Origin: Mesorhizobium opportunistum WSM2075
GTDB taxonomy: Bacteria > Pseudomonadota > Alphaproteobacteria > Rhizobiales > Rhizobiaceae
Assembly: GCF_000176035.2 (NCBI RefSeq)
Contig: NC_015675.1
Span: 682,001-746,000 of the forward strand
DNA: 64,000 bases
Direction: 5' to 3'
The stretch's first letter is position 1. Each line of letters starts with the position of its first letter. The notes under the pieces were generated by a model that was not told the DNA's origin, did no database searches, and saw nothing but the letters and a program-made list of their open reading frames with translations. The position numbers were made by a program, and so were the translations under genes. Positions 25,722 to 35,289 of this stretch are shown here, in pieces.

Positions 25722-27293
25722 CTAATCAACCAGTTGGAGTGTCGTGAACTTTCCAGCGATGGTTTGGAACACATTCGGCAATTTGCTGGGATCGTTGACA
25801 GCATAGTAGTCAGCCGGATTTGTCGCGCATTTGCCGTAAAGTGTCCGGTTCGCGGCCGTGTCGGATTGCAGGGTAATGGTGTAGATCTGAACCTGCTGCG
25901 CCTTCAATTTATCGCAAACGTCGAGCGTCCATCGATCCACGGAGCGTGCGGCGTCTGTCTGGTTACTCGTCCCGAACCGGCCAGACGAAAGGTAGCCATA
26001 GGAAGTGTAGTCCGACTTTTCCGGTTCGGCGCTCGCTCCGTAAACGACATTCTCGCCGTCGGTGAGCAGAACGACGATTTTGCTCGTATTCGGAGTCTTC
26101 CAGGGCGCGCCATCGGTGTACGGCGGGGCCGGTGAAAGCACCCGCATGCCCCAGGAGAGCCCTTCGGAGACATTGGTGCCAGACCCGTTCCACTCTTGCA
26201 TCTGGGCAGCAGCCGTCCGCAACTTGTCCAAGTCAGCGGTCAGCGGCACGACCGGAGTCGGGCAGGCCCGGTTGGGGCCGACTGTCAGAGGGGCATATTT
26301 GTCGTTGATCTTTTTCGCCTTGGGGTTTTCATACTTGGCGATCTTTTTATCTTTTCCCTTGGTGTCCGTGCCGTCCTGAACGTCATCGGAAAGATAGGAG
26401 TTGTTGTAGACCTTGGCGTCGTTGCCATAGCTCGCCGATGGACCGGTTGCATCACCGGGGTCATCTGGAGCGAAATAGGGCACGAACAAGGTGTTGGCGT
26501 CAGCTTGATCCGGCGCTACGTCAGAAATGGCAGCGCTTCCAGGGCGCGCCTCGACGCAGCCCTTCCACCCCGTCCCTTGCCAACCGGTTCCCTGTGCCAG
26601 ATCCCTGAACAGGTCCATGTGGTTTACGCGCTTGCCATCTGGCAGCAGGGGAAAGTTCGCGCCGTTGTTGGGCGATTTGCCTGCCATGTCTATCCATGAA
26701 GGGTCAAATTTATCGCCATTTATGTTGACAGCGGTGACGAATGGCACAATCGCGGCGGTCACCTTCCGATCAGGTGACTTTGCTCCATCCAGATTATCAA
26801 GAAGTACCTTGGTAGCGTCCCTGAGAGCCTTGATTTTGGCACCGGCCATCGAGCCCGTATTGTCCAGCACGAGCACGACTTCGAGGTTGTTCGTCGCTTC
26901 TACACCACCGGCATCCACTTCGATGTGCTGGTTGTCGCCGAACAGGAAAGCAAAATAGAGGTTCACGTCCGCGGAAGCGATGGCCTTGGTCTTGACGTAG
27001 TTGAAACCCTTGTCGACCGACAGGGTCAATTTCGCGTTGGTGAGTTCCGGGTGATTTGCGACGTTGGCCTGGAAATAGCCATCAAATGCAAGTCTGCGGG
27101 CCGCTTCGTCGTCCGACAGGTGCGACGAGGATAGGGTCGCGGCGTCCAAAGAGTTCTGCAGGTTGACCTTTGCCCGCATGACGCTGGATACGTCTGCTGC
27201 AAAACCGACGGCCGCCAGGATCGCAGGCGCCGCCAACGCAAACAGCAACGCGAAATTGCCGCTTTCCGACCGCCAGAACTTATTGATGACCAT
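25722..27293 (-). CDS. TadG-like pilus-assembly protein with vWA domain
   Basis: A 523-residue protein with the TadE/TadG N-terminal segment (FWRSESGNFALLFALAAPAILAAVGFAADVS), one membrane helix, then a von Willebrand factor A domain from about 135 (VVLVLDNTGSMAGAKI, a MIDAS-type D-x-T-x-S) interrupted by a long insertion (about 215-345). The domain resumes with NTSKIVVLLTDGEN and ends with the YYAVNDPSKLPNVFQTIAGK helix. TadG proteins anchor the Flp/Tad pilus secretion complex. No other tad genes are nearby, so this is one of the orphan TadG paralogues common in rhizobia. Role unknown. Confidence 0.88.
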   Translation of the reverse strand: MVINKFWRSESGNFALLFALAAPAILAAVGFAADVSSVMRAKVNLQNSLDAATLSSSHLSDDEAARRLAFDGYFQANVANHPELTNAKLTLSVDKGFNYVKTKAIASADVNLYFAFLFGDNQHIEVDAGGVEATNNLEVVLVLDNTGSMAGAKIKALRDATKVLLDNLDGAKSPDRKVTAAIVPFVTAVNINGDKFDPSWIDMAGKSPNNGANFPLLPDGKRVNHMDLFRDLAQGTGWQGTGWKGCVEARPGSAAISDVAPDQADANTLFVPYFAPDDPGDATGPSASYGNDAKVYNNSYLSDDVQDGTDTKGKDKKIAKYENPKAKKINDKYAPLTVGPNRACPTPVVPLTADLDKLRTAAAQMQEWNGSGTNVSEGLSWGMRVLSPAPPYTDGAPWKTPNTSKIVVLLTDGENVVYGASAEPEKSDYTSYGYLSSGRFGTSNQTDAARSVDRWTLDVCDKLKAQQVQIYTITLQSDTAANRTLYGKCATNPADYYAVNDPSKLPNVFQTIAGKFTTLQLVD

Positions 27294-27496
27294 GACCCGC
27301 CCCTCGACTGATACGGCATATGATCGAGTGTTGGTTTACGGGCGGTTGATTTATCAGCACTCGCGCATGTGACGATAGACTTGGTAAATTAAGTTCTGAG
27401 GAGACCGAACGTCTTTTCGACGCGGAATGGACGGATGTGCCGTGGCGAGCGCAGCTGCTCGGACCGTTCAATCGCGCGCGGTCGATCTGGTGCCCT

Positions 27497-28471
27497 TCAG
27501 CCCTTCCCGGTCCGCCCGAGCCCCCGCGCATAGAGCTCTCCCACAATACCACGCCGAAAAATCAGCACGCAGACCATGAAGATCAGCCCGGTGGCGATGG
27601 TCACCGGGAAGCCGGAGGTGGCAAGCGTGTTTTCCAGTCCGACCACAAGGCTGGCGCCGATGACCGGCCCAACCATCGTGCCGATGCCGCCCAGAAGCGT
27701 CATCAGGATCACCTCGCCCGACATCTGCCAGGTGACGTCGGTAAGCGTGGCGAACTGGAAGACGATGGCCTTGAGGGAGCCCGCCAGCCCGGCCAGCGCC
27801 GCAGACATGACGAAAGCGGCGAGTTTGTACTTGGCGACGGAATAGCCCAGCGAAATGGCGCGGCCCTCGTTTTCGCGAATCGAGCGCAGGATCATGCCGA
27901 AGGGCGAATTGACGATGCGCCAAACGGAGAAGACGCCGACCAGAAACACCGCCAGCACGAAGTAATACATGTTCAGCGAGACGTTCAGGTCGAGGACGCC
28001 GAGCAGCACGCCGCGCGGCACGCCCTGAATGCCGTCCTCACCTTCGGTGAAGGGCGCCTGCACGCAGAAGAAGAAGAACATCTGCGACAGCGCCAGCGTG
28101 ATCATGGCGAAATAGATGCCTTGCCTTCGAATGGCGAAGAACCCCATGACGAGGCCAAGCAGCGCCGCGCCTGCCATGCCGAGCAGGATGCCCGCCTCCG
28201 GCGGCCAGCCCCAGACCTTGACGGCGTGGGCGGTGAAGTAGGCGGCGCCGCCAAAGAAGGTGGCGTGGCCGAACGACAGCAGGCCGGTGTAGCCGAGCAG
28301 CAGATTGAACGCGCAGGCAAACAGCGCGAAGCAGAGCATCTTCATCAGGAAGACCGGGTAGACGAGGAAGGGCGCCACCAGCAGCCCCAGTATGCCGAGC
28401 CCGACCAGCGTCCATTCGAGCCATGCCGGGGTTTTTCCGGCCGATGTCTCGCGAAGCGTCAGTTCGGCCAT
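27497..28471 (-). CDS. livM: Branched-chain amino-acid type ABC permease (LivM)
   Basis: About 324 residues from ATG 28471, which has a strong GGAAGGGAC ribosome site; a GTG 18 nt upstream is less likely. About ten membrane helices, with the LivM signatures LLLGYTGLLSFGHATFFGGAAYFTAH and the EAA-like RSIRENEGRAISLGYSVAKYKL. It pairs with LivH to form the membrane channel. Last gene of the livKGFHM-type operon. Substrates of this large class range from branched amino acids to urea, amides and aromatic acids, so the ligand is open. Confidence 0.93.
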   Translation of the reverse strand: MAELTLRETSAGKTPAWLEWTLVGLGILGLLVAPFLVYPVFLMKMLCFALFACAFNLLLGYTGLLSFGHATFFGGAAYFTAHAVKVWGWPPEAGILLGMAGAALLGLVMGFFAIRRQGIYFAMITLALSQMFFFFCVQAPFTEGEDGIQGVPRGVLLGVLDLNVSLNMYYFVLAVFLVGVFSVWRIVNSPFGMILRSIRENEGRAISLGYSVAKYKLAAFVMSAALAGLAGSLKAIVFQFATLTDVTWQMSGEVILMTLLGGIGTMVGPVIGASLVVGLENTLATSGFPVTIATGLIFMVCVLIFRRGIVGELYARGLGRTGKG

Positions 28472-28492
28472 CTCGGATGTCCCTTCCACATG

Positions 28493-29380
28493 TCAGGCGT
28501 CCTTTCCGAACAGGCCGGCCGGTCGGACCAGAAGCACGATCGCCATGATGACGAAGACCACGAGGTTGGAGGCCTCGGGGTAGAAGACCTTGGTCAGCCC
28601 CTCGGCAAGGCCAAGCATGTAACCGGTGACGATCGCGCCGAGGATCGATCCCATGCCGCCGACCACGACCACAGCGAAGACGACGATGATGAGATCCGAG
28701 CCCATCAGCGGGCTCACCTGATAGATCGGTGCGGCTAGAATTCCGGCAAGCCCGGCAAGGGCGGAGCCGAGGCCATAGGTCAGGGTCAGCAGCAGCGGCA
28801 CGTTGACGCCGAAGGCCTGGACGAGACGGGGATTCTCGGTCGCCGCGCGCAGATAGGAGCCGAGCCTTGTCTTCTCGATCAGCGCCCAGGTTCCGAAGCA
28901 GACGATCAGCGAGGCGACGACCACCCAGCCGCGATAGTTGGGCAGGAACATGAAACCGAGATTGGTGCCTCCCGAAAGCAGTGGCGGCACGGCGTAGGCA
29001 TTTCCCGACACGCCGTAGTAGTAGCGGAATATGCCTTCGAGCACGAGCGCGAGGCCGAAGGTGAAGAGCAGGCCATAGAGCGGATCGGTGTCGTAAAGCC
29101 GCGACAGCGCCAGGCGTTCGACGACGACGCCGAAGACGCCGACGATCAGCGGTGCAAGGACCAGGGCCGGCCAGTAGCCGACGCCGAGATAGGTGAGCAG
29201 CAGATAGCCGACGAAGGCGCCCAGCATGTACTGGGCGCCATGGGCGAAATTGATGACGCGCAGCAGGCCGAAAATGACAGCCAGCCCCAGGCTCAGCATG
29301 GCGTAGAAGGAGCCGTTGATCAGCCCGACCAGCAATTGGCCGAGGAATGCCTGGACGGGAATTCCGAAGATCATCGTCAT
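28493..29380 (-). CDS. livH: Branched-chain amino-acid type ABC permease (LivH)
   Basis: About 295 residues with some eight helices. It contains the LivH signature LVGLINGSFYAMLSLGLAVIFGLLRVINFAHG and the cytoplasmic EAA-like loop RLGSYLRAATENPRLVQAFGVNV. ATG 29380 is preferred over a GTG that lies inside livF because GAGGA precedes it. The gene starts within 10 nt of the livF stop and is part of one minus-strand transcript. Confidence 0.93.
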   Translation of the reverse strand: MTMIFGIPVQAFLGQLLVGLINGSFYAMLSLGLAVIFGLLRVINFAHGAQYMLGAFVGYLLLTYLGVGYWPALVLAPLIVGVFGVVVERLALSRLYDTDPLYGLLFTFGLALVLEGIFRYYYGVSGNAYAVPPLLSGGTNLGFMFLPNYRGWVVVASLIVCFGTWALIEKTRLGSYLRAATENPRLVQAFGVNVPLLLTLTYGLGSALAGLAGILAAPIYQVSPLMGSDLIIVVFAVVVVGGMGSILGAIVTGYMLGLAEGLTKVFYPEASNLVVFVIMAIVLLVRPAGLFGKDA

Positions 29381-29387
29381 GGCGTCC

Positions 29388-30098
29388 TCATACACCCAGA
29401 ACGTCGTGGAGCAGGCTCATGCGGTCCGCCAGCTCGCCGGTCGGGAACCCGGCGACGATCTTGCCGTGCTCCATCAGGTAGAAACGATCCGCGACACGGC
29501 TGGCGAAGCGGAAATTCTGCTCGACCAGCAGGATCGTCATGCCGCGCTTTTTCAGCGTCGCCAGCAGCTCGCCGATGCGCTGCACGATGACGGGAGCAAG
29601 GCCCTCGGTCGGCTCGTCGAGAAGCAGCATCTTCACGCCGGTTCGCAGCATGCGCGCGATCGCCAGCATCTGCTGTTCGCCGCCCGACAGCCGCGTGCCG
29701 GGGCTGTTGCGCCGCTCCTTCAGATTGGGGAAGAGATCGAATATCTCCTCGACGCTCATGCCGCCCTTGGCAACGACCGGCGGCAGCACCAGGTTCTCGT
29801 CGACCGTCAGCGTGGCGAAGATGCCACGCTCCTCCGGCACGAAGCCGATGCCCTGATGCGCGGTCTTGTGGAGCGGCAGCCGCATCAGGTCCGCGCCGTC
29901 GAATACGACCTTGCCGGTTCGCTTGCGGATCAGCCCCATGATGGCGCGCAGCGTCGTCGTCTTGCCGACGCCGTTGCGGCCGAGCAGCGTGACCGTCTCG
30001 CCGGCAAATACTTCCAGATCGACGCCGTGCAGCGCATGGCCCTCGCCATACCAGGCGTTGAGGCCGCGGACCGCAAGCAGGGGTGCGGCACTAGTCAT
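29388..30098 (-). CDS. livF: Branched-chain amino-acid type ABC ATPase (LivF)
   Basis: A 236-residue ATPase with Walker A GRNGVGKTT (about 40), the LSGGEQQMLAIARML signature (about 140), Walker B MLLLDEPTEGLAP and the switch histidine region. The NAWYGEGHALHGVDLEV start and the short length mark the LivF branch. It overlaps the livG end by 8 nt. It energises transport together with LivG. Confidence 0.95.
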   Translation of the reverse strand: MTSAAPLLAVRGLNAWYGEGHALHGVDLEVFAGETVTLLGRNGVGKTTTLRAIMGLIRKRTGKVVFDGADLMRLPLHKTAHQGIGFVPEERGIFATLTVDENLVLPPVVAKGGMSVEEIFDLFPNLKERRNSPGTRLSGGEQQMLAIARMLRTGVKMLLLDEPTEGLAPVIVQRIGELLATLKKRGMTILLVEQNFRFASRVADRFYLMEHGKIVAGFPTGELADRMSLLHDVLGV

Positions 30099-30885
30099 CG
30101 GCGGTGCCCATATAGGCGACCTTCACCCGCTCGTCGCGGCTGACGGTGGCGTAGTCGCCGGCCGCAAGCACCTCGCCGCGCTGCATGACGGTTATCCAGT
30201 CGCAGAGATCGGCCACGACCGTCAGATTGTGCTCGACCATCAGCACAGCGCGGTCACTCGCCACCGAACGGATGAGGTCGGAAACCGTGGCCACGTCCTC
30301 ATGCCCCATGCCGGCCATCGGCTCGTCCAGCAGCAGCACTTTCGGATCGAGCGCCAGCGTCGTGGCGATCTCGAGCACGCGTTTCCTGCCATAGGAGAGA
30401 TCGCCGGCCAGCCTGTTCTTGGCATCGTCGAGACCGACGGAGCGCAACAGCTCCATCGCACGCGGCGTCAACCGGTCGAGTGCCGCCAGCGAGCGCCAGA
30501 ACTGGACGCCAAGCCCACCCGGCCGCTGCAGCGCGACGCGCACATTGTCGAGCACGCTGAGATGCGGAAAGATCGCCGATATCTGGAACGAGCGCACCAG
30601 CCCCATCCGCGCCACTCTCGCCGGCGAGGTGCGGGTGATGTCGTGGCCGAGCAGTTCGATCCTGCCGCTGGTCGGCGCCAGGAACTTGGTCAGCAGGTTG
30701 AAAACGGTGGTCTTGCCGGCGCCGTTGGGTCCGATCAGGGCATGGATGTTGCCATGGCGGACATCGAGGTCGACGTTCTTGACGGCGACGAAGCCGGCGA
30801 AATCGCGCCGCAGCCCGCGAGCGGAAAGCACGACAGGCGGCTCGTTTCCGTTGGGGTCGGGCGGCGCCATGGCCGCGCCGATCAC
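30091..30885 (-). CDS. livG: Branched-chain amino-acid type ABC ATPase (LivG)
   Basis: A 264-residue ATPase with Walker A GPNGAGKTTVFNLLT, the R-S-F-Q-I Q-loop and VRVALQRP segment typical of LivG, a variant signature motif (LSYGRKRVLEIATTLA, as usual for LivG) and Walker B VLLLDEPMAGMGHED. The start is drawn at GTG 30885, which overlaps the binding-protein stop (GTGA); ATG 30870 is an alternative with no better ribosome site. It works with LivF, LivH and LivM. Confidence 0.94.
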   Translation of the reverse strand: MIGAAMAPPDPNGNEPPVVLSARGLRRDFAGFVAVKNVDLDVRHGNIHALIGPNGAGKTTVFNLLTKFLAPTSGRIELLGHDITRTSPARVARMGLVRSFQISAIFPHLSVLDNVRVALQRPGGLGVQFWRSLAALDRLTPRAMELLRSVGLDDAKNRLAGDLSYGRKRVLEIATTLALDPKVLLLDEPMAGMGHEDVATVSDLIRSVASDRAVLMVEHNLTVVADLCDWITVMQRGEVLAAGDYATVSRDERVKVAYMGTADD

Positions 30886-32090
30886 TGGGCCGCCGTTGGA
30901 CAGCCGCTTTCCTTCTCGCTCAGGAAGGCCTCCTTGCCGGGGATGGTGGCGAGGTATTTGTAATAGTCCCAGTCCTTGCTGCTCTCGCTGGGCGCCTTGA
31001 CCTGGTAGAGATACATGTCATGAACCATGTTGCCGTCCGCCTGCACCTTGCCATTGGTCATCACGGCGTCGTCCACCGGCAACGAATGCAATTGCTTGGC
31101 GACGGCCTCGGTCTCGTCGGTGCCGGCCTTGTCGATCGCCTTCAGATACTGCGTCACCGCCGAATAGGTCGCGGCCTGGATCATGTTCGGCATGCGGTTG
31201 GTGCGCTTGAAGAAGCGCTGCCCGAACGCGCGGCTCTTGTCGTCGCGATCCCAGTAGTAGCCCTCGGTCAGCACGACGCCCTGCGCGGCCTGGAGACCCA
31301 GCCCATGCACCTCGGCCAGCGTGAACAGAAGGGCCGCAAGGCGCTGGCCGCCCTGGACGATGCCGAATTCGGCCGCCTGCTTGATGGAATTGGAGGTGTC
31401 GAGGCCGGCATTCGCCAGTCCGATGACCTTGGCGCCCGAAGACTGCGCCTGCAGCAGGAAGGATGAATAGTCGGTCGCCCCCAGGGGATAGCGCACTTCG
31501 CCCAACACCTTGCCGCCATGGGCTTCGACGAACTTGGCGGTCTGCTCCTTGAGCGAATAGCCGAAGGCATAATCGACGGTGACGAAGAACCAGCTGTCGC
31601 CGCCCTGCTGCACCAGAGAGCCGCCGGTTCCCACCGCCTGCGAATGGGTGTCGTAGGCCCAGTGGAAACCGTAGGGCGAGCACTGCTTGCCGGTGAGTTC
31701 GGTGGTCGCCGCGCCGGTGACGATGTCGATCTTCTTCTTTTCCTTGGAAATGCCCTGGACGGCGAGCGCGACCGAAGAGGTCGTCAGCTCCATGATGGCA
31801 TCGACCTGTTCGGTGTCATACCACTGCCGCGCGATGTTGGAGGCGATGTCCGGCTTGTTCTGGTGATCGGCGCTGATGATCTCGATCGGTGCGCCCTGCA
31901 CCTTGCCGCCGAAATCCTCGACCGCCATCTTGGCGGCCTCGACCGACCACTTGCCGCCGAAATCGGCATAGACGCCGGACTGGTCGTTGAGGATGCCGAT
32001 CTTGACCTTGCCATCGGAAATTTCGGCGGCCGAGGCCGGGATCGCCGATGCGGCGAGAAATGCGGCAGAAACGAAATAGCATGCCTTCAT
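30882..32090 (-). CDS. Branched-chain amino-acid type periplasmic binding protein
   Basis: A 402-residue Peripla_BP_6 protein. ATG 32090 follows GGAGGAAATACC. A signal peptide (about 1-23, ending IPASAAE) is followed by KVKIGILNDQSGVYADFGGK and EIISADHQNKPDIASNIARQW, the LivJ-type opening lobe, and a C-terminal hinge. Pattern and length fit binding proteins found with 'amide/urea-like' or aromatic-acid LivFGHM sets rather than classical LivJ; the ligand is unknown. It is the first gene of the operon. Confidence 0.92.
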   Translation of the reverse strand: MKACYFVSAAFLAASAIPASAAEISDGKVKIGILNDQSGVYADFGGKWSVEAAKMAVEDFGGKVQGAPIEIISADHQNKPDIASNIARQWYDTEQVDAIMELTTSSVALAVQGISKEKKKIDIVTGAATTELTGKQCSPYGFHWAYDTHSQAVGTGGSLVQQGGDSWFFVTVDYAFGYSLKEQTAKFVEAHGGKVLGEVRYPLGATDYSSFLLQAQSSGAKVIGLANAGLDTSNSIKQAAEFGIVQGGQRLAALLFTLAEVHGLGLQAAQGVVLTEGYYWDRDDKSRAFGQRFFKRTNRMPNMIQAATYSAVTQYLKAIDKAGTDETEAVAKQLHSLPVDDAVMTNGKVQADGNMVHDMYLYQVKAPSESSKDWDYYKYLATIPGKEAFLSEKESGCPTAAQ

Positions 32091-32506
32091 GGTATTTCCT
32101 CCCATTACGATGAATCCGGCCGCCCCCTACGATCGATCATCTTCAAAGCAATAAACATGAGGAAAATGGGATGATCGGCAAGGGGCCGTTGCCGATTTCA
32201 TGTCCGAAGCGGCGCACTTCGGTGGCAAAAAGCCACCCATGAGCGCGCCGGAGATGGAACACAACCGTGTGAACCGCCTGGCAGTTTGCCGGAGCCCCGG
32301 TCGGCCATGGGTGTCCGCCGCCGGATCGGCAAACGCCTCAGTCCTCGGCGACGACGCGATGGCCCGTTGCCGAGATCGGCTTCACTCCGTCGTGTGCTGT
32401 GCTTCACATACATCTGGCTCGAATCCACGGATTACTGAGGCGGAGTTGAGAACCGTGGAGCAGTAGCCACGCCCCAGATGCGAGCGAGGGGGCAAGAGGA
32501 GCAGCT
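32091..32506. other. Intergenic gap between divergent operons
   Basis: This 416-bp gap separates the liv-type operon (minus) from the LuxR-type gene (plus) and must hold both promoters. It contains several short hairpins, for example CGAAG-cggcgca-CTTCG near 32205. No conserved coding frame, riboswitch or clear sigma-70 site could be recognised. Confidence 0.5.
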
Positions 32507-33271
32507 ATGACAGCAATTCAAACATTTGAGGCGGCCCAGGCAAGCCTGTGTGCTTTTGATATCGATCCTGACAGCCCACCCGCCTTCGTTGCGGCGGATA
32601 TCGAGATCGCGATTATCGATGATCGATCGCTGATGTGCGACTGCCTGGCAAGAGGTCTTGCGGAAATCGAACCGGCATTTCGTTTCCAGCACTTCTCGAG
32701 CATCGAAACCTTCGACGCGGCAGACCTGGAGGAGACCCAACGCATCTCGACGGTGCTGATGTGCGCCGTGTGGTCAAACTCCGAGGCAGACCACCATCTT
32801 GCCCGGATCGCCCACCTCAAGGTTACCAGACCCTGGGTGAGCACCATCATCCTGGCCGATATCGAAAATTTCGACGATGTTCACAAAGCGATCGACAATG
32901 GCGCATGCGGCTATGTTCCGACGAGCGTCAGCCTGCAAATCGCAGCCAAGGCAATTCATCTCGTCGCGGCAGGGGGAATTTTCATCCCGCCAAGTGTGCT
33001 TTTCCAATCGGCGAAAAACGCCAGGGACGGCCACCAGGCCACCAAATCGCAGGCGCAAGAAGACAATTTTTTCACGTCGCGCCAGATTTCGGTCATCGAA
33101 GCGCTGCGTCGCGGGAAAGCGAACAAGATCATCGCCTATGAACTCAACATGTGCGAGAGCACGGTCAAGGTGCATGTTCGCAATATCATGAAAAAACTTC
33201 GCGCCCGGAACCGGACAGAGGTGGCCTATATCCTGAATACGCCGCCCTATGAGGGTCTCGTCAAGAATTGA
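32507..33271 (+). CDS. LuxR-family regulator with a degenerate receiver domain
   Basis: The 254-residue product has a response-regulator-like fold at about 30-150 (IEIAIIDDRSLMCDCLARGL, then a beta-3 strand STVLMCAVWSNSE, and DNGACGYVPTS with the usual GAxGY element). A C-terminal LuxR/GerE helix-turn-helix follows (about 185-248: TSRQISVIEALRRGKANKIIAYELNMCESTVKVHVRNIMKKL). The strand that should end with the phospho-acceptor Asp reads MCAVWS and has none, so phosphorylation-independent control is likely. Similar orphan regulators in rhizobia control exopolysaccharide or stress genes. No kinase is nearby. Confidence 0.88.
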   Translation: MTAIQTFEAAQASLCAFDIDPDSPPAFVAADIEIAIIDDRSLMCDCLARGLAEIEPAFRFQHFSSIETFDAADLEETQRISTVLMCAVWSNSEADHHLARIAHLKVTRPWVSTIILADIENFDDVHKAIDNGACGYVPTSVSLQIAAKAIHLVAAGGIFIPPSVLFQSAKNARDGHQATKSQAQEDNFFTSRQISVIEALRRGKANKIIAYELNMCESTVKVHVRNIMKKLRARNRTEVAYILNTPPYEGLVKN

Positions 33272-33290
33272 CCGGCGAGGACAATTTCAC

Positions 33291-35078
33291 TCACCGATCC
33301 GAACTTCCGGCGGCAACAAGATGTCCGCCACCGACGTCGCTCAGGATCAGTTTTCGTGGCGCCTCGCCGATCTTGCGGGTCGCGCTCGGGATTTCCTGGT
33401 CGAGGCGGGCGAAGCGGCTTCTGCGCTGCGCCGGGTCGGGCACCGGCACGGCTTCGATCAGCCGTTTCGTGTAGGGGTGGCGCGGGTTGGAAAAGACCTG
33501 GTCGCGCGTACCCATTTCGACGATCTGGCCGAGATACATGACGGCGACGCGGTCGGAGATATTCTCGACCACCGCCATGTCGTGCGAGATGAAGAGATAG
33601 GCGACGCCGAATTCGCGCTGCAACTCCTTCAACAAGTCGAGCACACGCGCCTGCACCGAGACGTCGAGCGCCGAGACGCTTTCGTCGGCGACGATCAGTT
33701 TCGGTCGCAAGGCGAGCGCCCGGGCAATGCAGACACGCTGGCGCTGGCCGCCCGAGAATTCATGCGGGTAGAGCTCCATCTGATCTGATGACAGGCCGAC
33801 GCGCTCGAACAGCGCCGCCACACGGTCCAGGCGTTCTTCCTTCGAAGCTATGCCGTGGATGACAAGAGGCTCGGCGACGAGATCGCCGACACGCATGCGC
33901 GGATCGAGCGAGGCGAAGGGATCCTGGAAGATCATCTGCACGTCGCGGCGCACCGCCTTGCGCTCGTCGCGGCCTAAGCCCGACAGATTGCGCCCGCCAA
34001 TGACGATGTCGCCGCTGTACGGCACCAGCCCGGCCAGCGCCTTGGCGGTGGTCGACTTGCCGCAGCCGGATTCGCCGACCAGCGCCAGCGTCTCGTTGGG
34101 CGCGATCGAGAAGCTGACGCCCTCGACGGCATGAACGCGACGGGTGACCTGGCCGAAGAACCCGCCGCGCAAATCGAAGCGGACATGCAGGTCGTTGACC
34201 ACAGCGACGTCGGCCGGCTTCGCCACCTCGACATCCCTGGATTGCTGGCGGCCGATACCGCTGCCGATGCGCGGCACGGCGGCGAGCAGCTCGCGCGTGT
34301 AGTCGGCTTGCGGGCGGGCGAAGATGTCCGATGTCTTGCCCTCCTCGACCATGCGGCCATGCCGCATGATGATGACGCGGTCGGCCATTTCGGCGACCAC
34401 GCCCATGTCGTGGGTGATCAGGATGACGCTGGTGCCATGCTGTCGCTGCAGGTCGCGCAGCAGTTCCAGCACCTCGCCCTGCACGGTGACGTCGAGTGCC
34501 GTCGTCGGCTCGTCGGCGATAAGCACGTCGGGCTCGAGCGCCAGCGCCATGGCGATCATCACCCGCTGCCGCATGCCGCCGGAGAGCTCGTGCGGAAATT
34601 GCTTTAGCCGGCTTTCGGCTTCCGAAATGCGCACCGCCTTCAGCGCCTCGACGGCGCGCTGGCGGGCCTCGGCCTGCGACAGGCTGGTGTGCGCCTCGAT
34701 GGATTCGGTGAGCTGCCGGCCGATCGACAGCACCGGGTTGAGCGAGGTCATCGGCTCCTGGAAAATCATGGCGATGCGGTCGCCACGAATGCGGCGCATC
34801 TGGCGCTCGTCGAGGGTTGCAAGATCGGTGTCGCCCATATCCCCTCCACGAAGCCGGATTTTGCCTGACGCTATGCGCGCGGCAGGCTGTGGCAAAAGCT
34901 GCATGATCGCCAGCGCGGTCATCGATTTGCCGGAGCCGGATTCGCCGGCAATGCACAGCGTCTCGCCCCGCGAAAGCGTCAGCGACAGGTTGGAGACGAC
35001 GTCGCGCTCGCCATCCTCGCCGCGCACGCTGACCGAGAGATTGGCGATGTCGAGGATTATTTCGGGGTTTGAGGTCAT
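33291..35078 (-). CDS. Dipeptide/oligopeptide ABC transporter, double ATPase
   Basis: A 595-residue fusion of two ABC ATPases (DppD-DppF type). The first half has [36 protein letters not shown]. The second half has [31 protein letters not shown] and Walker [18 protein letters not shown] linker with a peptide-transporter oligopeptide motif ([14 protein letters not shown]) ends the second unit. It energises the permeases at 37913-39738. It is the last gene of the AmiC-AmiR-headed operon and is separated from the amidase gene by a 210-bp palindromic repeat. Confidence 0.95.
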   Translation of the reverse strand: MTSNPEIILDIANLSVSVRGEDGERDVVSNLSLTLSRGETLCIAGESGSGKSMTALAIMQLLPQPAARIASGKIRLRGGDMGDTDLATLDERQMRRIRGDRIAMIFQEPMTSLNPVLSIGRQLTESIEAHTSLSQAEARQRAVEALKAVRISEAESRLKQFPHELSGGMRQRVMIAMALALEPDVLIADEPTTALDVTVQGEVLELLRDLQRQHGTSVILITHDMGVVAEMADRVIIMRHGRMVEEGKTSDIFARPQADYTRELLAAVPRIGSGIGRQQSRDVEVAKPADVAVVNDLHVRFDLRGGFFGQVTRRVHAVEGVSFSIAPNETLALVGESGCGKSTTAKALAGLVPYSGDIVIGGRNLSGLGRDERKAVRRDVQMIFQDPFASLDPRMRVGDLVAEPLVIHGIASKEERLDRVAALFERVGLSSDQMELYPHEFSGGQRQRVCIARALALRPKLIVADESVSALDVSVQARVLDLLKELQREFGVAYLFISHDMAVVENISDRVAVMYLGQIVEMGTRDQVFSNPRHPYTKRLIEAVPVPDPAQRRSRFARLDQEIPSATRKIGEAPRKLILSDVGGGHLVAAGSSDR

Positions 35079-35110
35079 TGGGAGTGTAGCCCGGGGAGGA
35101 ATTTACTCCG

Positions 35111-35272
35111 GCACACCCCCCTCTGGCCTGCCGGCCATCTCCCCCGCAAGGGGGGAGATCGATGATCACTCCGGCTTTCGCCAATCACCACCGCTTGAGA
35201 AGAGGCGCAGCGGACAAACCGCCAATCTCCCCCCTTGCGGGGGAGATGTCCGGCAGGACAGAGGGGGGTGCC
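35111..35272. repeat. Large inverted intergenic repeat (copy 1)
   Basis: Two about 50-bp arms (35111-35160 and 35221-35272) are near-perfect inverted copies with the core CTGCCGG-CATCTCCCCC and GGGGGGAGAT. Each arm itself contains a smaller palindrome (CTCCCCC-gcaa-GGGGGGAG). The same family recurs at 48841-49025, so it is dispersed. It lies inside a predicted operon, between the amidase and ATPase genes. Confidence 0.9.
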
Positions 35273-35289
35273 TTGGCGCCGACGTAGCG

